DNA of 64,000 nucleotides from Imbricaverruca yamaguchii (taxonomy: Eukaryota > Arthropoda > Thecostraca > Neoverrucidae). This document shows positions 1 through 14,725 of the stretch, piece by piece. The notes beneath the pieces are model-generated. The model had not been told where the DNA came from. It did no database searches and was given only the letters and a program-made list of their open reading frames with translations. Location: assembly GCA_034440575.1 (NCBI GenBank), contig JAOTOL010001370.1, forward strand, positions 477,501 to 541,500, written 5' to 3'. Made by a program: the position numbers and the translations under genes. How positions within the stretch are numbered: the first letter of the stretch is position 1; every line of letters begins with the position of its first letter.

Positions 1-789
1 CCACTTATGCGCTAAAAACGTCCCCGCACCGCACAAATTACGTCGCGTGACGTCATGTAAGAAGACGCTATAGAGACGGCGCATGTGAGAAAACGCTATT
101 AGCATAGTCAATCATGAATTCAATATTTATTCAACATTTATACAATGTTGATTCAATATTCATCAATATTTATTCATGTGTATGATATATTTAGATTAAT
201 CAATATCTATTCCATATATATTTTTAGATACTTTTGCTGGAGTGTTCATCAAGAAGTACCAGAAATCCCTAGTTGGCAAATCTGGGGGTACTTGGTATCG
301 CCGGAGTAAATACTTGAAGCCTTGTTTGGCCAATAAGGTGCCTTGAATGTGCAATCGAAGGTCATTTTGTTAGAGACAAGTTTTTTAGACACAATGAGCC
401 CGTTCAATGCAAGAAAATCACTTCAAATTTACGAAAATCGGCCCCGGAGCAAGCAATTTCTCCGAGGCGATTACACCAAGAAACCAATGCCATTTGTGCA
501 CTTTTTTGCATGACTGCCAAATATTTTTGTGTGAATGTGCGCGAAGATATATCATGTGCCTTGAAATATAACTGCATTTGGAGTTCATCAGTGTCAGCGA
601 AGGGTCCGTAATGCTTCTTCAAAATTTACTCCGACCCATCAACTGTTCGCCCACCCCATGATCAGCTGTCCTTCTAGGGCTGGGGTAAGCAAATCCGACC
701 AACTTTATATAACATAAAAAATAAAACCGCCTATGAGAGGTTTTACAGGGAATATTTGCTCTCCCATCTGGCAGCTCTGGATCCTTCCA

Positions 790-1190
790 AGTCGGTCCTT
801 GCTTCAACTAAATATTCCAGACATGAACTAAACAAGTACACAAAGGAACTTTTAATATTCATAAGAATCGTTTTCAGTAAAAAACAAACATAAGCTTTTT
901 CATGCAAAAAAACTTTCTTGGTGGTGAAAATGAAACTTCCTTAGACAGATTATTTTAGTATAATTTTCATTAAACCATTAAATATTCGAAAACAATAGTC
1001 CATCCATATCCAATAGTCATGTGGGGTTTGATGTGTCAGGTGTGCGTTAAGCAGGTTCCGGGTGTCGGATGCGCATTTGTGAACTTCGTTGACATCGATT
1101 AAGTATACTTTTGTTACCATTTTCTCTACCATTTCTCATGAAGTGGCTTATAACCTCATCCTTTGCTAATAATTTAACCACAGCCAATTT
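790..1190 (-). repeat. dispersed repeat with a conserved MVEKM-start frame, copy 1
   Basis: Inverted relative to 42200-42660. On the - strand an ATG at 1132 opens MVEKMVTKVYLIDVNEVHKC, ending near 950. The downstream blocks GAATATTTAATGGTT and TAGTTCATGTCTGGAAT also match copy 2. Unknown family; 1-780 and 1200-1580 hold nothing I recognise. Confidence 0.6.
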
Positions 1191-1584
1191 TGAGGTCTGA
1201 GGCAGAGCCGTGTATTATGCGTCGGTGGCGAATGGTACGCACAATCTCGGAATGGCGCAAAGGTTGACCGGGGCCATGAAATGAATTTTGGGGGTGCTTG
1301 GGATTTTGGACAACAACGGAAGTTAGCAATAATTCAAATGAATCCCGGGTGAACTAGGCTTATTTGTTGTGCGACTAGTCCTCCGGAGAAGTGTTTGTTG
1401 AAGGATGACCCCAGTTGTGTGGTCCACCCAAGATGAGTTTGAGTGTGAATCATCCTGAGCTCTCCCAGGATAAATGTTATTGGTTTATTCACATCACATC
1501 ATGCCTATTTATAATAAATATTTGTTTGTGAACTTTGGGAATACATCACCCACCTACACTCAGGCAATATCTATCCAATTTACA

Positions 1585-2462
1585 TATATCATGGGTATAT
1601 TTTTGGGAGTACTTTGGCTATTGAGGGCATTTACCACTAGATGCATTCCTTGGCACAATTGCACCTATTCATGACTTTGCTTGAGGCCACATTGCTGACT
1701 TGGCAGTTGCCTATATGTACATATATGTTTGTATGGCACATACAGCATGAAATGCTAACATTTATATTTAATTCCATTAAAGCAATACTACCTGGTTATG
1801 GACAACTCATTTTTTTAGTGCAGCAAAATTTTGGACATGGCTTAGTTTCCCAAGATGTTTATGCATGCAAAAATGCTAACATTGGTTTTCAGTCCCACTA
1901 AAACAAGGTTAATTGTCAGCAAGTGCATAGCTATTTTTTGAATCCAGCTAAAAAAATTGTACTCCAGGCAAAAATTTTGTACTTCACTAACAAGATAAAA
2001 ATATGGAAATCCTACACTGATATCATGGGCATATTTTTGGGAGTACTTTGGTTACTGAGGGCATTTCCCACTAGATGCATTCTTGGCACGATTCCACGTA
2101 TTCAGACTCATTCAGACTTAGGTTGCTGACATATTGCTGATTTAGCAGTTAGCTATATGTACCTATATGTTTGTGTGGTACATAAAGCATGAAATGCTAA
2201 CATTTATTTTTAATTCCATTAAGCAATACTACCTGGTTATGGGCAACTCATTTTTTTAGTGCAGCAAAGTTTTTGACATGCCTTAGTTTGCCAAGATGTT
2301 TATGCATACAAAAATGCTATCAATGGTTTTCAGTCCCATTAAAAGAAGGTTAATTGTTAGCAAGTTCATAGCTATTTTTTGGAATCTAGTTAAAAATTAG
2401 TACTCCAGCCAAAAAAAAATTATACTCCACTACCAAGAAAAAAAATATGGAAATCCTATACT
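1585..2462. repeat. tandem dimer, unit about 435 bp
   Basis: Two head-to-tail copies. The first starts TATCATGGGTATATTTTTGG near 1587, the second TATCATGGGCATATTTTTGG at 2021, and both end with ATATGGAAATCCTA (2001 and 2445). Spacing between matching points is 433-444 bp. It could be a short satellite array. The short open frames are not shared. Confidence 0.85.
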
Positions 2463-2840
2463 ACTTTAGTCAGAATCTTCTATTTTAACTCCAATAAGCA
2501 AATATTCAAAATTAATAAGTAGTCAACAATGTAAAAAATTACACATTCCTCTGGTAAGTTTTGTTGCATCCCTAAGGACAAGCATATGCTGGAAGTTTCC
2601 TTAAAATACCTGCATCCATTAAAGCATAATAACTGGTTGAACTTTTTTGGAAGTGACCTCACTTGACCCTGACTAACCCATTGACCATAGATGGCCTTAC
2701 TTCAAAATTTTGAAAATGCATGCCAAATTGATGTGGGAAAAAGTATGCCAAATTTTGGTGCACTGCCTCATGCCTTTTGTTCACTGTCAGCGAAAAACCT
2801 CAGGGGGCGATTAAAGACTCCCCCGAGACAGGATGGGTTA
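2463..2840 (+). mobile_element. TTAA element, old 5'-truncated copy C
   Basis: From TACTTTAGTCAGAATC to CCCCCGAGACAGGATGGGTTAA it follows the last ~390 bp of copy A (39466-40317), with CpG decay. It begins exactly where the tandem dimer ends. Confidence 0.75.
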
Positions 2841-3599
2841 AATTGAATTGATAATGTTCATCAGTTGAGAACATCTGTGGTTCTTCATTCCTGACTATAA
2901 CCTAATATAACCTAACTAGAAAACCAAAAATGCTTGAAACAAGCTTTGACCATCACATCAAAAGTAGGTGCTATCATTACAGCTGCTGTCAACATTAACA
3001 ATGATTAACACCATTGCAAGGAACTTCTGGCCTCAATATAGGCTATGTACATGTCTGGCTGCAAATATGCCCTGTGAATAATTATGGAATTAAGCAAGAA
3101 AAAGATGGTTTTTGATGTCAGAGTATTGAATTGAGTACATGAAGTTTTGAACTTCTTCTTCTTCACGTCTGTAACACCAGGGAGGGATAATTATACATGA
3201 TGGGCTATATTTGTAGACCAAAGATTATGATTGTGTATTTATTTCCCAAATGAAAAGAAATTATTTGCAGAGAAAAAGAGTGGTCACATCATTTTTTTCC
3301 GTCTTAAAATAGGTACATTGTATTTTAAAGGATCCAAAGAAACATGTTACCTCGATCTGCAATAATACCTACCTTCAATTGTTTGCAGAAGCAAGTAAAT
3401 TGCAAATTTCGCCATCCAAACCCCCAGAAAGAAATATTGTCTAGCTTACAACAAACGCCTAGCCTAGCTTAACCAAACCTAATCCCTCTGCATGCTTCAC
3501 GGATGTAAAATGTGTGCAAAACTTCCCTGGTATTTACCTTAAACTGCGCGAACACCAATGCCCTTTACGTAACTAATACAAACTAATCAAGCATACCTA

Positions 3600-4990
<1,391 letters not shown>

Positions 4991-5524
4991 TCTCACCATA
5001 AGCCAATGATGGGTACCTATGATATATACCGGTCGAAATCCGGTGACTATTTTCATGAGTGTTGCCTCACCCACTTGGAAATCCCTTTGCCTTCGCATGC
5101 AAATACCAGGCGCGCCACTGTCCACGCTACTCTATCTGGGATGTGTGAACATCAAGTCTTAATCACCGAAAGGGGCTTGCTTAGACCTCCAATGTAAAAT
5201 CCAAACCATGAAATATAGGTGTTTCTGTTGTTGGGGAAGGGAAGGTGGTGCGAATAGTAGGAACAGTTCCTCCTACAACCCCAAAACATTGCAGCTTAAA
5301 GTTGTTGAATCCTTGTTTTTTTCAAGGAAACATTCGGAGACATTTGGATAACAAACTTGAATTTGCCACTGCGACAGACTTGAAGGCCTGTCGATACCAC
5401 TGTCCATGAGTGTATCCCAGATTGAGGACACAGGGTGACCAACTCCCTCCCTGAAGTGATGAAACTTCAATTGGAATTGACCTGAAACTGAATACTCAGT
5501 GTACTGAAGCTTATAACATTGGTA

Positions 5525-6065
5525 TGACCCACAACCACGCAACACAAACACACCACATACACCTACGCACAAGCAAACCAAACACAAACACCCACCAACA
5601 GCACACCCAGAATGCGAGCACCAACACCAGTATACATTTCAGGACAGCAACTGGTACCCAAGCACCACCACCGCCAACCCGCCAACCGACACCCTCCCTA
5701 CCCTCCCAACCCCCACCGCCATCACCCCAGCAGCCAACAGCCTCTCCCTACCCACAAACCTCACCCTAAACAGACGAGTCACCAACAAACACAATCCGCA
5801 CACACACAGACCGGGACACAGACATAGAGGAACACACTGGCATCGGACACTCACCAACGGACACAGAACGGACAATCTTCCCACACCAAATACCACCCCC
5901 GCCCACCAACAACCACCCCACACTCACCAACAACAAAAGCCATGAAAAAGCACAAAAAGACACAACCTACCTAAAAGACCACGCACACGCGCCAACACTC
6001 AAAAGCAATGAACACAATCATGCAATGGAACACACACGGACCACCTAAAAGAAGACACACGCGCG
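5525..6065. repeat. G-poor, A/C-rich low-complexity block
   Basis: About 540 bp made almost only of A and C on the + strand (ACACAAACACCACC, CCCACCGCC and similar), in the spacer of the inverted repeat. No clean repeat unit and no credible gene, though open frames of up to about 100 codons appear on both strands. Confidence 0.75.
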
Positions 6066-6229
6066 CCAACACGTGATTTGTTCGTAGTGCATAATGTTTG
6101 AATTCAGGCCAGTGTGTAATGAGTCCGTGTCTGTTCCATTGTATGATTGTCAAATGTTGATTGTTTTCGACCAGTATTTGTAATAAGTACCCAGTATTAT
6201 TTTATGTTAATTAACATCCTCATCTTAAG

Positions 6230-7270
6230 ATGAGGATGAACAACTTAATTCGGCGCTGCAAGATGCCAAACCTATCACCATCATTCCGAAATCAGTGAAT
6301 TTCAGAACGATGGTGATAACGGAAACATGTAAACCCTCTCCCTCGTGTTCAAATGCTTCCGAAATTGAACCTTCAGAAGTGAAATGGCAGGCATATATAC
6401 ACACACATATTATGTTATATATATGTAATTATTATTATTGTTCTTCTTCTTATAATTGATTATTCCGGTGCAAAATACATGAAGTTAATGGGAAGCCCCA
6501 CATCAATTGAATGCATGCTCCATGGTACCCCACGTTAAAACTCTAAATTATTAGTGGACAGAGCCAACATTGAGGGGACACATGCCTTTCAAAAATATAC
6601 AAGAACACGCCTGGTCTAGATGTAAATAAATGACAAATGGAAAACAATCGTGAAAACCAGCTGCAGGTTCCGTATCTGCACATAGGTGACAAGGACGTGC
6701 TATTCCGACCAGCGTAGATGCATCCGCCGGTAGCCTAAATATAATGTTGGCGCCTTGTCCTGGCCGGATCGGTTCCACTTCCCATGGGCGAACATTCCCC
6801 CAGAACCGCCAGCCTTGTTTACGCCCCTGCACCGAGTGGGGAGGAAGTATGTTGCAACAGTTAGCTTTTACTTGCTCCTAACCCTCCTACCCGGCCGTGA
6901 TCTTAAGTTAAGTCTCATCATACTGCTACCACCCGTGGCACCACGCGATTCCTACGGCGCTTGACATGAATGCAGTCAGCGTGGGTCCAAGCGAAAAATC
7001 CTAGTGCTAGGGAAAATCTGGCTTATATTCGTGGACAAGATTCTTCGAGCTTTCCAATTAACCCAATTTTGTCACATTTCGATGGTATTTAAGATCGGAA
7101 ATATCGTGTGGAAAACACGGAAGTTTCGCTGTAGCGCCTTTGTGGCTGAGCAATTGTACAGCCCACGTGACGTCACCGATTGCCAAAAAATATTGGAGGA
7201 CTCTGGCCCACCCTGCGCTTGTTATGAAACGCAAACGTACTATATGGCGATATGTGTGAGAGGCTACCCC
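6230..7270 (-). repeat. right arm of the large inverted repeat
   Basis: Inverted counterpart of 3600-4990. It keeps CCACGGGTGGTAGCAGTATG (as complement), the GTTGCAACATA block and the ATGTTGGCGC block, with clear divergence. The stretch 7271-8455 beyond it has no recognised feature. Confidence 0.8.
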
Positions 7271-8459
7271 AGGGGGGGGGGGTGCGCTCCAGTATTTTAG
7301 TCCAATACAAAAAGGGAGACGCTTGGGCAGACCAATCAGCGCTTGACGACCTCCGTCGATCGTAACAATGATAAACGCCATAGGGAAAAACTTGTGGAAG
7401 CTATTATTCATATATTGTTCCATTTGTGGTGAAAATCTTTTATAAACGTGTCGTTGCTGCTCTTGCCTCTTTTTTAGCTCTGGTTTACCGTAAAGTCGCC
7501 GCTTTCGAGGTCAAAAAACGGTATGTTTGTGTGCATGTCACTCTTTCCGCCGCGTCAAAGACAGTATTGATACACGTTGTTTAAGGTGTAAAGCATGTGC
7601 TGTTATTCCAGAATATAATTGATTGATTTAAGCTATTTTAGGTAAATGCAAGCGTGGCTGTTTCTACGATGTGTGCTGGCATCTTGTGATGTGATAATTG
7701 GATTGCTTTACAGAAGTGTCAGACCACGTGTTTTGCAGTCTTGAGGTCTAGACCTGAGGTCTGTTTCATTCATTCAGATCCATGGCTCAGTGCATTGCAC
7801 CATCCTTTTCGAAAATGCTTACAGTGATGTCATCCATTGTCCCGGCATAAGTACACAAGCTATGTTTTGCTCACATTGTGCTAAGAAATTCACTGCTGAG
7901 CAGGGGTGCATCCATTAATTTTCCAATGTCTGGATATTCTCAAACTTTAGTTTTATGGTAAATAATTACCTTCATATAACTATGTTTTGATGTGAAGTGC
8001 CACCTTTGCTTTCCTATTGCACATTATGAGTAACATTTTGGTCTTGGGTTAATGATTAATGGATTAAGAAGATTAGTTATTTGTGGCTTATTGCAGCAGC
8101 ACTGCCAAATGAAAATGTGGAAAATATACCACTGACTACCATCATGGAAGAAGCAACTAATGTCATCAAAAATCACTCAATGACATTATACACATCAATC
8201 TGGGCATATTATTTAATGAGCTTATCTTTTCTACCCCAACCTACCTCCCCCACACAAAATCAATTTCATTGCTGTTGCCCCATGTTCTCAGTAAAAAGAA
8301 GATCCTGCTTTTATTCAAACTCACACAAAATCTCATACTGAAGTGTTTTTGGCAACAACTCTGAGATCATCCACACTGGTCAAATATATGGGTTATATAT
8401 TGGCTACTGAGTATATATCACCTACCCAGATTGATGTGCCATCCATTCCAAAATTAGAG

Positions 8460-8532
8460 CCAGGATGGCCAAGTGGTTAAAATGTTGAGCTCTGGGTACC
8501 AAAGGTCCCACGTTCTGTTTGAATTGGACTGT
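8460..8532 (+). mobile_element. tRNA-like SINE head
   Basis: CCAGGATGGCCAAGTGGTTA resembles the A-box region of Leu/Ser tRNAs. The B-box place (GTTCTGTTTGAATTGG) is corrupted, so a working tRNA gene is unlikely. It probably belongs to an unplaced SINE. Confidence 0.4.
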
Positions 8533-8539
8533 TAGAGCT

Positions 8540-10321
8540 GTAGTGGGACACACTTGTCTCGGCACCTAAAGTTTCCGCAAAACGTGAGATTGAGGTCGCA
8601 ATGAGTCGCAAATGAGGTATGAGCCACTGGAGACCAGAACAGGTCAGTGTGCAAGTTGTGGCTGTCGCATTACAAGCATGTCTGTGGAAGACAGAGCTCC
8701 AGATGCTGGCTGACAGTATATCGACAGTGAGCATACCAGCTAATTATGCTATGACCAGCTTCGGAAACTTCCCACGATTCTTGCAGATACCGTCTGGAGC
8801 CTTACTGGGTATCATCTACATGCGTTGGGACGTACATGCACATGTTATGTTATGTTACAATCCCCAGTGGCAGATCATGATGGACAAACCTGCATTTAGT
8901 CCAGACAGGGGTGCCCCTGCTGGGATGAGATCTGCAGGCACCGTTACAGCTCTCCGAATCAGGCATTGGCCGAATACCAGAGTAGGATCAGACTGAGGTG
9001 GTTCCAGTTCAGCAACGTCTCAGTCATCTTCCCTTCTCCGTGTGCGAAATCGGCCCGTGCGTGAAACCATATGTCAGCCCATCCGTGTGGTGCACGGGAG
9101 ACGAAGCTCCATGCGGCCAACGCGTCCCAGGGCCGCCATCACACCGATAGTGAGGCCAACAACAGCAGCCGCACAGCACTACTGAAATTGCAGGTACGGG
9201 CGGGACAGACAGGAAAGGTATGCTGGGAGCCGAAATGACGGACCTATAAGTTGGGAAGCTGCTTCCTCAGCCACAGGAGGGACCTCGACCTCCGTTCCCG
9301 TCCTCTGTGCGCACCACGCATTATAGGGGCCAGTCGCATACGGTATGCACAACAGGTCTTGTGTGCTTGCAGACCGTTGGCGTCGCCGGACGGCAGCTCT
9401 ACTGACTGGTGATATGTGTGTGTGTGTGTGTGAGCTAGACGGGTGATTTAGTGCGTTCGTGTTGGGTGGAAGTTCTAACGGCATCTGTACTTTCCAGCGG
9501 CGCCCACCGATTGATGTTGCAAAGCGACGTAGAGGCAGTGCTGCACCACTAATCACAGCGCGCCTGACAAGTCCCACACAGCGCGCCGGAGACCGAGCCG
9601 TCCGACGCGACTGGGACCAGACAGCAAGGAGCTCGTGCGGACATGATGCATGGTGTTGGTGATCACTGTGGGCACATGACTGCGCTAGACCCGCTTTGGA
9701 CGCATAGTCCGCGTGCGTCAGTGATTCGTTCCATAACTGTTCGATGTTGGGCCTGCCGAGCGATGCTAATTGTTATTATGCTGGTAGAGTTGTTCGAGCT
9801 GTCAAGAGTTACTCGTTCGTAAGTAGGAAAGGATGTGGTGTATGAACTATGCAGACATCGATATGTAGGCCGCGCTTCCAAGTGTGAACTCATTGTTAAT
9901 TAATATTTTTTTCGTTCGGAGAGTAACATAAGTAACAAGATAATTTAGAGTAATAGTAGTAATAGAGAAGCAAGTCATATTCTAAGAATAAGTAGTATGT
10001 ATCACATCACAAGTGGTATGTAATATAGCAATGTGACAATAAGGTATTGCAGAAGAGATGTCGCTATAACCCTTTTTTCGCATTACGTTGCCTTGAACAC
10101 ACGCTTAAAAACAGCCTAACTGGGGGTAAAAGCTCGACTGGCGCGCCAGGTTGCCAGTAGTGCACCATGGAGATGGCGGCCGTGATAGGTAGCGATGGTA
10201 ATGGTATGCTGGTGGTTACTGTGTGGCGGTGGCGCCGCTAAGACGGCGGTGGCGGGTGCTGCCGCTGTGATCGGCATACGCTGAGCGGTGTCAGTCCGTG
10301 GGGGGCCGCCGCTGACGTTCA
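8540..10321 (+). other. unassigned moderately GC-rich stretch before a LINE tail
   Basis: Only short, stop-rich frames. Since a LINE 3' tail closes it at 10322-10383, all or part may be decayed 3' sequence of such an element, but no domain was recognised. A short (TG)n lies at 9417-9432. Confidence 0.3.
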
Positions 10322-10383
10322 CCTTGGCGCTAAGTGTCCTCGCAGTCGGCGCGCCCTTAAGCCCAAATAATCAATCAATCAAT
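10322..10383 (+). mobile_element. I-type LINE 3' tail
   Basis: TTGGCGCTAAGTGTCCTCGC, AGTCGGCGCGCCCTTAAGCC and CAAATAATCAATCAATCAAT match the tail of the LINE at 49825-49880. The terminal (AATC)n is typical of this type of element. Confidence 0.7.
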
Positions 10384-11226
10384 GTTCACGTCCAGGCAGC
10401 AGGTGGGCCTGAACTGGGTATGCCAGCAGTTCCACATGTCGGTAACTGAATTATGTAGAATATGTTCAGTGTTATTAGCACTTTATAAATATAATCATAT
10501 ACTACACAGTTTGGGTTTGGTGCATGTTAGTTTCACTCTGGTGGTTCTACGGTGTTGTGGTTTGGGCACAAGTACGAGCGGTACACAGCTATAAGTATTA
10601 TCAAACCGCAATTACAGTCGATGTAACTGCAGTCAATGCTCAATGCCGGTGTTCTCGTCGATACAGGAAAATCGTCAGCACGCTCATATTTATTGAATAG
10701 ACTAATTGAGCAAAGCGAGTGGTCTATACGAAGAAACGGCACCTTATCGGGCGACGAACATGCATAAGCTGAACGGGAACATGCAAACGTACAATGCTTG
10801 ATGCATGCACGCCGACGAACTGGTGCACTGTGCATTGGCATCCGACTTTGAGCAGTAATATCGCAATATGCCTTGCTTCTGGCGGACAGTGAGCTGGATG
10901 TCGTCACACTCCACCATGCCCTTAGTTATTGCTGAACTATATCAGTAGCTGGTCTACCCGATGATCAAAACGTGACTGAGGGTGCGCGACTATTATTGTC
11001 ACCGACATCTCGGTCAAATACGATGCAACATGCGAGAGCACTGAAAGTTCTTAATATTGCAAAAACACTCGAGCATATATACATCAAGGGGGGTCACCAC
11101 AACAGATAACGGAAGTAAAAATGGCCATGAATGCACATTATTACAAACGAATTACGACTACATACCACAGTATTGGAGGTGCATCATCATGTTGGTGCGA
11201 GCATTCATTTCTCAGGTTTGCCGGAG

Positions 11227-12235
11227 CTACGCGGCGTGCTGGCGGACCTGACGAGCCGACCTCCTGTGGTTAGCAGCTGCTGTCTTATAATCGTTCAGGA
11301 GCTTTATCCGCGACCACATCCTCGTTCTGGCGAACTGTCCCACCACACGACCGTCCAGCCCTGACACACGCTCGACAATAGCTCGCTGCAAAATTGTTTG
11401 CACACCGGGCTTGTTCAGGTACCTATCTCCCATGATGTGGCGAAACACTCTTTCCATGAAGCTGACTTTGCCCAGCCAGGTTTCGCTTGGCACAAGCAAG
11501 TCACCGCGACTTAATCCCATAATCCAACTATTCGGCACGTTTAGATCAGCTGCTACCACCTCCTTCGAGTGAGAGCCTAGGCTGCTGTCAATATTGCGGC
11601 ACTTAAAACCGATGTAGCCGGCCAGGTATGATATCGCCTCCTCGGTGGGCGGCCTTGGGTTTAGATGTGTGCTGGCCGACTCTTGTTGGCGGTCACCGTC
11701 GGTGTCCTCATCACTACCGTATAGTGGTGTCCTGGGGCCAAGCACCGCTTCTTCCTGGGCACAGTAGTCGTGGTCTGGATGATCGGCTACCGCAGGAAGT
11801 TCGGAACTTACGTTTAACATGCCTTCGTCTGTCTGGAGCTCTTGCATAATTTTGTTTGTTCCGAACCCAGGCCATATCTCCTGCGGTTGGTGGTCAGCTT
11901 GCTCAGTGGCAAGTGCTTCGGACGGGCGGGCAACCTGCGTTGCTGGAGGCTGTCCTGTCAGGAAGTGACAGCCCCCGCTACCTGTCTCCAGCTGCACAGG
12001 CAGGGAGAGCCGAACGCCGTTAGCTGCCAGGATTGGATGAGGCGTCAGTAGCAGCATACGCAGCCTCGCCTGCGCCTCGCACGCATTAGGGTGGGTGTTT
12101 GGCCCGAATCTGTGAAAACAGATTCTCAACCAAGTCCTGGTTGAGGTGTGCGGTCATGATGTAGCGAACACCCAGTTCCCGGACATCCTCCAGGAGGCCG
12201 TGCAGCGACGCTGCATTTTTGATGTGAAGGAGTGT
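11227..12235 (-). pseudogene. P-element/THAP9-like transposase, C-terminal part, frameshifted
   Basis: On the - strand, from about 12235: a stretch with AASLHGLLEDVRELGVRYIM and HLNQDLVENLFSQIR, the motif typical of P-type and THAP9 transposases. A frame break near 12098 follows, then PNTHPNACEAQARLRMLLL in another frame, running open for about 290 codons to 11227. Within it are ISYLAGYIGFKCR and GLSRGDLLVPSETWL, also usual in this family (family knowledge). The THAP domain and the catalytic N-terminal half are missing. Terminal inverted repeats were not found. Inactive as it stands. Confidence 0.75.
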
Positions 12236-13242
12236 TCGATCAACTACATGGAGTGTTGAATGTACCTTTCATCACATCTGAGAATCACCAGGTGAGTAAT
12301 GGATTAATTATCTCACAAAAACAGCAGTGCTGCATGGATGGTGCATTACATAAATATGAGCTATGATAAAAGTGAGCAGGTTTGGTTAGGTTAGGTTAAG
12401 TTAATTGAAGCATCTCATTAAGATATGTTAAGTTTCTAGCATTGGCCAGTCAAAGCCTCAGTGCCATACCTATGATGTCATCACACCATATCGATGCAAC
12501 ACCATTGTTCAAATTAAAAAGGAAGCATCAACAAAGATAACGAGTGGTCACATCTTCTGAATGATGTTGATACACATAGTATTCTGAAGAAGAAATCCAA
12601 AACTTACAAAAATGCCTTTATAAAAAAGCATACCTGTCACCCTGGTCATGGCATCAAGCTAAAACATTGGTGTACATTCCTGGAATATATAACCTTATGC
12701 CATTGAACCAGTGTTAAAATAATGGACTTTCAAAAGGCGAGATGTCAAAACAGACACAGCAGGATGTCAAAATTTGACATGGAATTAGTGTCATTTCAAA
12801 TGCTTTTCATATTCTGACTTAAATTTGAGCCAATGGTGTACTTATGCCTGTACATTTATCATTTGTCTTGAGATTCATAAGTTAGGGAGAGCTATATTCG
12901 AAAGTGATAAAAATGCTTGTGCTATTAACTGATATTGTATGTCATGTCACATCATAGGTAATCCCCTAATGTGAAATTGTGTTGTGAAATATTAGTATAT
13001 AGTTGTTCATTATCCAGAGCATGGCCATGAAAAAGTAAATGAGGTACTGTTAGAAAGGAGACACAAAGATTTCATAACCATGTGTCAAAAAGCAAGATGT
13101 CGATACTTCTTGAGGATGGATGTTGATTGATCGAGTGTTCAGAAAGTGGTATATTCCACCCGATTTAACTAATAATTTATCACTGCATTGAACTTAGTCC
13201 GTATTTTACTACATACCTTGCTTGCTCATACAATGAAACATA

Positions 13243-13850
13243 TCATAACAAGTGCATTGGAAAAATGAACAAGTTATCTATATTCACATGGTTCTTTCTA
13301 TGAAAATCCTCTAACCACTTGCATAGAGCAACTGTAAAACATATAATTGTTCTGTAGTGTTCTGTCATATTCTGAATATGAATGTGGTTGTGCAGTATTA
13401 CTTCATTGTAACTGTTGTGGTACCAATTATTTGTAGCCACTAAATATACTGGTGTAATTGAAAAAAATATCAGAGGCCACTTCCTTGCAGTTTTCTTCAG
13501 CTGACTGCTCTCAAAAGCCTGAAAATAGCACCAGATTAGGGGAAGGGGTGTATCTGAATACGTTCTGTTTCTCGAACACCTACATTTGGACTTCTCCCAC
13601 ATCATGTTCAGCACATAAATAACAAAAATATTGTTGTATTCATAAATGAGGGGCCTGTCTCTACCAAAATGTGAATGTCAGCTTGCATAGTTATACCATT
13701 TTTGTGTGTGGAGCTGGTGAATCTCACAGGTGTCATTTTAGGCTTCCAAGAGCTTAAGGCAACTTCTTCCCAGTACCCTAAAAGCACTATTCCATAAACT
13801 GTGCTGAATGAAGAACAAGGCAGGCTTGGGATTAGTGCCACTTTGGATTA
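13243..13850 (-). repeat. dispersed repeat, inverted to 30480-30760
   Basis: TACCACAACAGTTACAATGA (complement) here against TACCACAACAGCTACAGTGA at 30658, and TTTTTTTCAATTACACCAG against TTTTTTTGTGATTGCACCAG. The family is unknown. 12236-13242 and 13851-14725 hold nothing recognised. Confidence 0.5.
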
Positions 13851-14725
13851 GTGAAAGATGAGAAAAAGACAGGATAGGCAATCCTGCATGAAAAGCCAAA
13901 ACCAGGTTTAATTATAAAAATGAATGCATATATTTATATGTGGCTATATTTCGCATTTTTCATCATGATATTCCAGCAGAATAATGGCCAGCCCTTTCTA
14001 CATGGGGTAATGATCACAGATTCAGCCTAGGGTGCAAAATTTATATTTCCATTAACTGAGTTCCCATGCCACTAGGTGAATTAATCTACAGTGCGCAATT
14101 GATGCAAGGGTGTAATTAAGGTAAAATGGATCTACCATTTCCTTGGTGAATCACGTTCAACATCCAGCATACAACATAAGTAGGTTTTAGTTGACCGAAC
14201 ACGAGTGTGTTTTAGGAAGTCCAACATCAGTTGGTTTGATTAGATTCAGTTAGGTTATTTTTGTAATTTGACATCAGTGTTCGTCGTTAGCCACCAAAGG
14301 CCCAATTTCCCCACACTTGCCATATTTTTGTGGTGGGGGATAGCATGTACTGCCATTGTCAAATAAGTGTTGTTTTTTTCCTGGTGTTCGAAAACAATTT
14401 ATTTAAGCGATATTAATATTATTATCTTGGTGAAATTACATTTCTTCTAGATATCAGCACATGAACTTGAACTGCTGATTTGCTGAGTTTTCATTTCCCA
14501 CAGAAATGAATATCAGCTTCCTTCAAATCACATGAGATAATGATGTTAATTGAAGGTATGTTTGAAATGTTAAGCGTGGTGGGTAGGAGGGATGATGTGT
14601 GGCCTGGTCCATGGCCAGAAGGAAACCAACGGATAGACTACTGGGAACCTACCTGCGTTCTCATCATCTGTTCTCACCCAGGAATTCTCTCACGCATTCA
14701 GAGATATGGATGCAGCGTTTAGTGT

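Noticed and set aside
1585..2462. CRISPR-like or gene duplication reading of the repeats
   Set aside because: Only two long, diverged units with no spacers and no shared reading frame; a plain tandem duplication fits.
8460..8532. A true tRNA-Leu/Ser gene
   Set aside because: B box corrupted and no closing acceptor stem.
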